This document shows, piece after piece, positions 6,508 through 10,827 of a DNA stretch of 10,827 nt. Source of the DNA: Spirochaetota bacterium. Its GTDB lineage: Bacteria > Spirochaetota > Leptospiria > Turneriellales > Turneriellaceae. Location: assembly GCA_963205035.1 (NCBI GenBank), contig CAUJII010000246.1, positions 1-10,827 on the forward strand, written 5' to 3'. Made by a program: the position numbers and the translations under genes. Within the stretch, counting starts at the first letter, position 1, and the number at the start of each line of letters is the position of its first letter. The notes under the pieces were generated by a model that did not search any database, was not told the DNA's origin, and saw nothing but the letters and a program-made list of their open reading frames with translations.

Positions 6508-7712
6508 TATTTTAGTTCCTTCGATGTTTTGTTGAGGAGACGGCGTGCAATGACGAGTTTTTGAATCTGCTGCGTGCCTTCGAAGATGTCGAAAATTTTG
6601 GAATCGCGCGCCCACTTTTCGAGAAGATTCTCTTCGCTATAACCCATTTGCCCGCAAAGCTCAACGCAGCGCAGAGTCAGCTCATTGCCGACGCGCCCCG
6701 CTTTCGCTTTGGCCATCGAAGCCTCGAGCGAATTCGGCATTCCATTGTCTGCCATCCATGCCGCTTTGAGAACCAAGAGTCTTGCGGCTTCGAGCTCTGC
6801 TTCCAATCTGTAAAGCTCTGCTTCGAGCGCGGGTAAATCCCACTGATTTTTTTCGTAATGAAAAGTCTGGCCTGCTTTTTCAAAGAGCTCTCGCGTGAGC
6901 TCAAGCGACGCCTGCGCCACTCCTAAAGCCATCGCTGCGACCAGAGGACGCGTGTTGTCGAAAGTTTTCATGGCTCCCGAAAAACTCTGTTCGGTGTCGA
7001 TCGTTTCGTTACCCAAAATGTTTGTTCGCGGAATGCGGCAATCGGTAAAGACAATCGTCGCCGTATCAGATGCGCGGATGCCGAGTTTTTTCTCAAGCCT
7101 CTCGACGCGCATGCCGGGTGTGCCGTGCTCGACGACGAACGACTTGATAGCCGCCTTGCCTTTCGTCTTGTCGAGAGTCGCCCAAACAACGACGAGCTTC
7201 GCTCTCTCGCCGCAGGTGACGAAAATTTTCTCGCCGTTCAAAACCCATTCGTCGCCTTCGAGTTTTGCAGTCGTCGTGATCGCACCCGAATCGGACCCCG
7301 CGCCCGGTTCGGTAATCGCCATCGAAGCCCACTTGTTCGCGAACCGCGATTTCTGCTCCTCGTTCGCGACGGCGGCAATCGCGGCGTTGCCCAACCCTTG
7401 ACCGGGAATCGTCAGAAGAAGCCCCGCGTCGCCTCGACACATCTCGATGGTGTTCAGCACAAGCCCCATATTTTTGCCGTTACGGATTTCTCCCGTCGCC
7501 GCAGATTTTTTTTCGCGTGTGGCGCCGCTTGCTCCGAGACCCGCACCGCCTTCTTCCATGCCGCGCATAATCGACTCGAACATGTCGAGTTCGACGGGGT
7601 ATGCATGCTCCGCGCTGTCGTATTTTCGCGAGATGGGGCGGAATGTATTTTCAGCGACTTGGCGGGCGAGCAGAGTGATGTCTGTGTATTTTTTTGGGAT
7701 TTCTAAATTCAT
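6507..7712 (-). CDS. Acyl-CoA dehydrogenase, catalytic subunit (FadE23-like)
   Basis: A 401-residue acyl-CoA dehydrogenase. It has the flavin/substrate motif SMAITEPGAGSDSG at 130-143 and the catalytic base E378 in DIFEGTQQIQ, followed by the usual closing helix. It should oxidise acyl-CoA to trans-2-enoyl-CoA and pass electrons to ETF. Two conserved elements are absent: the R-x-x-F-G-x-P-I-x3-Q segment that in homotetrameric relatives binds FAD of the neighbouring subunit (here EKAGQTFHYEKNQW, 278-291), and the GGxG loop, which reads CGQMG at 353-357. The adjacent upstream gene has exactly these elements, so the pair probably forms a heteromer. Length and sequence recall M. tuberculosis FadE23 (Rv3140), from memory. 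ATG at 7712 follows a GAGG site 6-7 nt upstream. A 51-nt gap separates it from the preceding gene, and its stop overlaps the MaoC start. Confidence 0.92.
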   Translation of the reverse strand: MNLEIPKKYTDITLLARQVAENTFRPISRKYDSAEHAYPVELDMFESIMRGMEEGGAGLGASGATREKKSAATGEIRNGKNMGLVLNTIEMCRGDAGLLLTIPGQGLGNAAIAAVANEEQKSRFANKWASMAITEPGAGSDSGAITTTAKLEGDEWVLNGEKIFVTCGERAKLVVVWATLDKTKGKAAIKSFVVEHGTPGMRVERLEKKLGIRASDTATIVFTDCRIPRTNILGNETIDTEQSFSGAMKTFDNTRPLVAAMALGVAQASLELTRELFEKAGQTFHYEKNQWDLPALEAELYRLEAELEAARLLVLKAAWMADNGMPNSLEASMAKAKAGRVGNELTLRCVELCGQMGYSEENLLEKWARDSKIFDIFEGTQQIQKLVIARRLLNKTSKELK

Positions 7713-7738
7713 TTTAAGCCTCGAAGGGTGTTTTGCAG

Positions 7739-7754
7739 CATTTCACAAGAAATG
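7739..7754. repeat. Short inverted repeat in the only sizeable gap of the operon
   Basis: CATTTC and GAAATG form a perfect 6-bp stem around ACAA, inside the 51-nt gap between the two dehydrogenase genes. It is A/T-rich and has no T-run after it on the operon strand, so it is unlikely to terminate. It could be an mRNA processing or stability element that sets the ratio of the two subunits, or mere chance. Confidence 0.25.
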
Positions 7755-7763
7755 TAATAACAA

Positions 7764-9143
7764 TTACCCATAGAGAGCTCCCCGCAAGACCGCGCTCGCT
7801 CGAAGCTGCCTGTACCAGAGCTCGACGGGGTGCTCGCGGGTGAAACCATGCCCGCCCAAAAGCTGTACAGCGTCGGTTGCGACTTTCATCGAATAGTTAC
7901 TCGCGTACAGGTCGGCAAGGTACGCTTCGCGTTGAAATGGGAGATTCTGCTCTGCCCGGCTCGCCGCACGGTAGACCATGAGCCGCAGGGCTTCGTATTC
8001 TGTCGCCATGTCGGCGAGCATGAAAGCCACCGCTTGGCGGTTTGTAATCGGTTCGCCAAAAGCCTCGCGGGCGTTACAGTATTCGATTGCATAGTCAATC
8101 GCGGCCTTCATCGTGCCGACTGTGAGAGCTCCCATAGCCACTTGGCTCGACGCAATAAAATGCTTCAAGTCGAACTCGACTGCGCCTTCTCCCAAGAGAC
8201 TATCTAAAGGAAGCAAAGTATTTTCAAAACGAACGGTTGCGAGCGATGCGGCTTTTAGTCCCATGTGGCGTTCCTCGTGCCACGACAAACCCGGTTGATT
8301 TTTTTCGACAATAAAAGGAACGATTCCCGCACCCGCAAGCCGCGCAAAGACGACGAGAGCATCTGCGGATTCTCCCGAAATGACCATCGTTTTTTCGCCG
8401 GATAGCCAAAACCCGCTGTGCGATCTTTCGGCACGGCACGAAATTTTATCGAAATCGAAGCGCAGTTGTTTTTCCATGACGGCCAACGAAGCTTGCACGT
8501 AATTAGCTTCTACAAATGGAGCAAGGTAGCGTGCGCGTTGTGAGTCGGAGCCGTAATCGTTGATGAGATTGATTACCGAAAGCGAAGAAAGAATTTTTAG
8601 AGAGAGCGCGTAATCGCCGTAACCGAGTTTTTCGGCAATCATTGCGATGGTTACGGGGCTGCGTTCATACGCGGCTCCTCCGGCCTGCTCGGGAACCGCA
8701 GCGCCCAAGATTCCGGTCTGCACAATTTTTTCGTAGAACGCCGCCGAGAGTTCCTCTCCTTCGTCGGCCGCTTTGCCTGTCGGGCGCAAAACTCCGGCGG
8801 CAAATTCTGCAATCATGTCGCCGACGAGCTGTTGTTCTTCGCTAAAGGTGAGGTCGAAGAGCGCTTCGCTTTTTCTCTCACCTTGCCTGAGCTTCGAGGT
8901 GGGAACAAGCTCTTTCGCTTGGCGAAAAATTCCACCAACGCCTGCACTCGCCTGGAGCGCAGTCTTTGAACCCAAGTAGAGAGTTTCTTTGAAGAGTCCC
9001 GCAACGCCCGTATCTTGTGCGAGCTTCGAGCCAGCGACGCTGTTCATAACGGTGAGGCCTAAAGCGGCCGCTTTCTCAACAAGCTCTATGACGCCGTCCT
9101 TCTTGTGCTCTGTGTGTGATTCTTTTTTGTGGGAGTGACTCAT
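7764..9143 (-). CDS. Acyl-CoA dehydrogenase-like partner subunit with N-terminal extension (FadE24-like)
   Basis: First gene of the operon, 459 residues from ATG 9143. Residues 1-95 are an extension: a His/Lys-rich head (SHSHKKESHTEHKK) and then helix-like Ala/Gly/Leu-rich sequence. The dehydrogenase fold runs from about 96. The FAD-phosphate segment NAREAFGEPITNRQ (R359, F362, Q370) and the loop QLLGGHGFTREHPVE are intact. The TEPGAGSD motif is replaced by MEKQLRFDF (about 222-230). The protein ends 14 residues after the loop region in LRASAVLRGALYG, without the YEGT catalytic glutamate or the last helix. It should therefore be inactive alone and supply half of a FAD site to the next gene's product. 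The pattern and lengths recall M. tuberculosis FadE24 (Rv3139) next to FadE23. An in-frame TTG at 9155 would add four residues; neither start has a clear ribosome site. The function as a partner is inference from complementary motifs. Confidence 0.88.
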   Translation of the reverse strand: MSHSHKKESHTEHKKDGVIELVEKAAALGLTVMNSVAGSKLAQDTGVAGLFKETLYLGSKTALQASAGVGGIFRQAKELVPTSKLRQGERKSEALFDLTFSEEQQLVGDMIAEFAAGVLRPTGKAADEGEELSAAFYEKIVQTGILGAAVPEQAGGAAYERSPVTIAMIAEKLGYGDYALSLKILSSLSVINLINDYGSDSQRARYLAPFVEANYVQASLAVMEKQLRFDFDKISCRAERSHSGFWLSGEKTMVISGESADALVVFARLAGAGIVPFIVEKNQPGLSWHEERHMGLKAASLATVRFENTLLPLDSLLGEGAVEFDLKHFIASSQVAMGALTVGTMKAAIDYAIEYCNAREAFGEPITNRQAVAFMLADMATEYEALRLMVYRAASRAEQNLPFQREAYLADLYASNYSMKVATDAVQLLGGHGFTREHPVELWYRQLRASAVLRGALYG

Positions 9144-9154
9144 ACTTAAGGACA

Positions 9155-9183
9155 ATCTTTTGAGTGGGGAAATACCGCGTCAA
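9155..9183 (-). promoter_or_regulatory. Candidate sigma70-type promoter of the lipid operon
   Basis: On the minus strand TTGACG (9183-9178) is followed after 17 nt by AAAGAT (9160-9155). The -35 matches five of six consensus bases and the -10 only three of six. The spacing is ideal, but the start of transcription would fall only a few bases before the ATG at 9143, giving a very short leader. This agrees with the lack of a ribosome site there, but the -10 is weak and the call is tentative. Confidence 0.3.
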
Positions 9184-9210
9184 CAAAATTGAACATTTGT
9201 TCAAGTTTGT
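9183..9210. promoter_or_regulatory. 28-bp imperfect palindrome, probable operator between the operon and hsdR
   Basis: The core ttgaacatttgttcaa at 9189-9204 has 7-bp arms around a central TT. After one mismatch (9188/9205) the symmetry continues for five more pairs, ACAAA at 9183-9187 against TTTGT at 9206-9210, so 12 of 14 pairs match. The length and two-fold symmetry fit a dimeric repressor such as a TetR-family regulator of fatty acid degradation. The inner GAAC-N4-GTTC also equals the Gram-positive-type LexA box. It abuts the best candidate -35 (TTGACG on the minus strand, 9183-9178) of the operon. No regulator gene is in the window to support either reading. Confidence 0.55.
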
Positions 9211-9288
9211 GGGTGGTGGGGGGTGAAAAGTATTGACGTCTTTAATCGAAGATAAAAGAGTTTTTGAACTGTACAGCACGGTTTGTCG

Positions 9289-10827
9289 ATGTCCAACCAG
9301 AACCCCGAACAGATTGCGCGCGATAACATCGACGCGGCGTTGATTGCGTCGGGGTGGGTTGTGCAAAACAAGACTCACATGAATTTGGCCGTCTCGAATG
9401 GCGGTGTGGCGGTGCGCGAGTACCAGACCGATGTCGGGCCAGCGGATTATGTGCTCTTTGTCGACAAAAAACCATTGGGTATTATTGAAGCCAAGCGCGC
9501 CGAAGAAGGCGAACATCTCTCGATACACGAGCAGCAGGCCGAAGACTATGCGCACGCGAAACTGAAACACCTCGACAACGCACCGCTGCGTTTTATCTAT
9601 GAAAGCACCGGGGAACTCACGCGCTTTCGCGATGCGCATGACCCGAAGCCACGGTCGCGGCCGGTGTTTTCTTTTCACAGGCCTGAGACTTTGCGACTCT
9701 GGAGCAAACAAGATAAGTCGTTGCGTGCGCGGCTGCTCGATTTGCCCGAACTCAATAGCGAAAAGCTGAGGGATTGCCAAATCACCGCAATCACGAATCT
9801 CGAAAAATCGTTCAAAGATGCGCGGCCCAAGGCGCTCGTGCAAATGGCAACTGGCTCAGGTAAGACCTTTACCGCGATCACGGCGATCTACCGCCTCCTC
9901 AAATTCGCGAAAGCCGGTCGCGTGCTCTTTCTCGTCGACACCAAGAATCTCGGCGAACAGGCCGAGCAAGAATTTCAATCGTACACGCCCAACGACGACA
10001 ACCGCAAGTTCACCGAACTCTACGGCGTGACGCGGCTGCGTTCGAGCTTCATACCGCGTGACAGCAAGGTGTATATCTCGACGATACAGCGCATGTATTC
10101 GGTGCTCAAGGGTTCGGAGCTCGACGAAAGTATCGAAGAAGTGAACCCCAATGAAACTCGGTTCGAGGCAAAGGAACCGATGCCCGTTATCTATAACGAA
10201 AAGGTCGCGCCCGAGTTTTTCGACTTCATCGTCATCGACGAATGCCACCGCAGCATCTATAACCTGTGGAAACAGGTGCTCGATTATTTCGACGCCTTTC
10301 AGATTGGCCTCACTGCAACGCCCGACAACCGCACGTTCGGCTACTTCAACCAGAACCTCGTTTCAGACTATGGCTATGAGAAGGCGGTGTTGGACAACGT
10401 GCTCGTGCCATACGAGGTCTTCACGATTGAAACCAAGATTACGAAAGAGGGAGCCAAAATTGCGCTGGGGCAAAGCGTCGACAAGCGCGAGCGCCTAACG
10501 CGGCGCAAATTTTGGGAGCAGGTGGACGAGGATGTAGAGTATGCAGGAAAGCAGCTCGACAAGGATGTAGTGAATCCCACGCAGATTCGCACGATTATCA
10601 AGGCTGTTAAAGAAAACTTGCCCGCGATGTTCGCCGATCGTTACGATAAGGACGGCAAGTTCGAGGTGCCGAAGACGCTCATATTCGCGAAGAGCGACAG
10701 CCACGCCGAAGACATTATCGAAATTGTCCGCGAAGAGTTCGGTGAAGGCAATGACTTCTGTAAGAAAATCACGTACCGCAGTGAAGAAGACCCGAAGAGT
10801 GTGCTATCCGCGTTTCGCAATAATTAC
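9289..10827 (+). CDS. hsdR: Type I restriction enzyme R subunit (HsdR), N-terminal 513 residues, cut by window edge
   Basis: The frame stays open from ATG 9289 to the last base, giving 513 codons with no stop. Order of domains: an N-terminal nuclease with D53 and the E67-A68-K69 catalytic set (D...ExK, PD-(D/E)xK fold); then a superfamily 2 translocase with Walker A ATGSGKT at 187-193, Walker B DECHRS at 317-322, motif III TAT at 342-344, and the first strand of the second RecA-like lobe (TLIFAKS, 463-469). DECHRSIYNLW is typical of EcoEI-like HsdR proteins. HsdR cuts unmodified DNA after ATP-driven translocation, in complex with HsdM and HsdS. Those genes are not in the window and would be expected downstream. 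Much of the second lobe and the C-terminal domain is missing. No strong ribosome site precedes the ATG; an in-frame TTG at 9283 is possible, and a TGA at 9265-9267 bounds the frame. Divergent from the lipid operon. Confidence 0.95.
   Translation, partial: MSNQNPEQIARDNIDAALIASGWVVQNKTHMNLAVSNGGVAVREYQTDVGPADYVLFVDKKPLGIIEAKRAEEGEHLSIHEQQAEDYAHAKLKHLDNAPLRFIYESTGELTRFRDAHDPKPRSRPVFSFHRPETLRLWSKQDKSLRARLLDLPELNSEKLRDCQITAITNLEKSFKDARPKALVQMATGSGKTFTAITAIYRLLKFAKAGRVLFLVDTKNLGEQAEQEFQSYTPNDDNRKFTELYGVTRLRSSFIPRDSKVYISTIQRMYSVLKGSELDESIEEVNPNETRFEAKEPMPVIYNEKVAPEFFDFIVIDECHRSIYNLWKQVLDYFDAFQIGLTATPDNRTFGYFNQNLVSDYGYEKAVLDNVLVPYEVFTIETKITKEGAKIALGQSVDKRERLTRRKFWEQVDEDVEYAGKQLDKDVVNPTQIRTIIKAVKENLPAMFADRYDKDGKFEVPKTLIFAKSDSHAEDIIEIVREEFGEGNDFCKKITYRSEEDPKSVLSAFRNNY

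Larger units (their letters stand above)
9144..9288. other. Divergent intergenic region between the operon and hsdR
   Basis: These 145 bp hold the control signals for both directions. Besides the palindrome and the minus-strand promoter candidate, there is a G-rich tract at 9211-9224 (gggtggtggggggt). On the plus strand TTGACG at 9233-9238 could be a -35 for hsdR, but the nearest -10-like word, GATAAA at 9251-9256, is only 12 nt away, so I do not call that promoter. No small ORF or RNA gene is supported here. Confidence 0.6.

Noticed and set aside
6508..6615. 36-residue N-terminal extension of the MaoC protein
   Set aside because: It lies in the end of the dehydrogenase gene, which includes its QIQKLVIARRLL helix, and is not hotdog-like; the TAATG overlap start is preferred.
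9233..9256. sigma70 promoter for hsdR (TTGACG ... GATAAA)
   Set aside because: Spacing of 12 nt is too short and no good -10 lies at 16-18 nt.
9076..9843. Open frame of 255 codons on the minus strand across the divergent region
   Set aside because: It covers the start of HsdR antisense, the promoter region and the first codons of the operon. The HsdR nuclease motifs are read on the opposite strand and the product has no recognisable features.
1..10827. CRISPR array, tRNA/rRNA, transposase or integrase
   Set aside because: No regularly spaced repeats, tRNA-like cloverleaf or mobile-element protein was recognised on reading the window.

Overview
The window is a block of bacterial chromosome with tightly packed genes, Shine-Dalgarno-like sites in places, and GTG/TTG as possible alternative starts. 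Nothing fixes the species. A GnnA-like sugar dehydrogenase suggests a Gram-negative-type envelope. A lipid-degrading lifestyle such as that of Leptospirales (Leptospira/Turneriella) or a deltaproteobacterium would fit, but this is a guess from gene content, not a measurement.

Layout. Left edge, plus strand (2-1127): the last 45 codons of a DnaJ-family chaperone, then after 10 nt a Gfo/Idh/MocA oxidoreductase. This gene meets the next block tail to tail with a 4-nt overlap. Centre, minus strand (9143 down to 1124): six genes read as one operon. In transcription order they are an acyl-CoA dehydrogenase-like subunit with an N-terminal extension, a second acyl-CoA dehydrogenase, a double-hotdog MaoC hydratase, a high-molecular-weight FabG4-type reductase, a FadI-type thiolase and a family I CoA-transferase. 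Junctions are overlaps or a 1-nt gap, except for 51 nt between the two dehydrogenases. Right edge, plus strand (9289 to the window end): the first 513 codons of a type I restriction subunit HsdR, divergent from the operon across about 145 bp that hold a strong 28-bp imperfect palindrome.

How the genes work together. The operon encodes every step of one beta-oxidation turn: dehydrogenation, hydration, 3-hydroxyacyl oxidation and thiolysis, plus a CoA-transferase that can load CoA on the incoming acid or take it off a product. Hydration and oxidation use a MaoC hydratase and an SDR reductase (typically R-hydroxyacyl chemistry) rather than a FadB protein. The two dehydrogenases have lost opposite halves of the conserved FAD/active-site motifs, so they should work only as a heteromer. 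From memory they resemble mycobacterial FadE24/FadE23, while the MaoC-FabG-thiolase trio resembles mycobacterial HtdX-FabG4-FadA2. Those sets sit at separate loci in Mycobacterium tuberculosis but form one operon here. The natural substrate cannot be read from the sequence.

No tRNA, rRNA, CRISPR array, insertion sequence or transposase was seen. The HsdR gene is the only accessory-type element.
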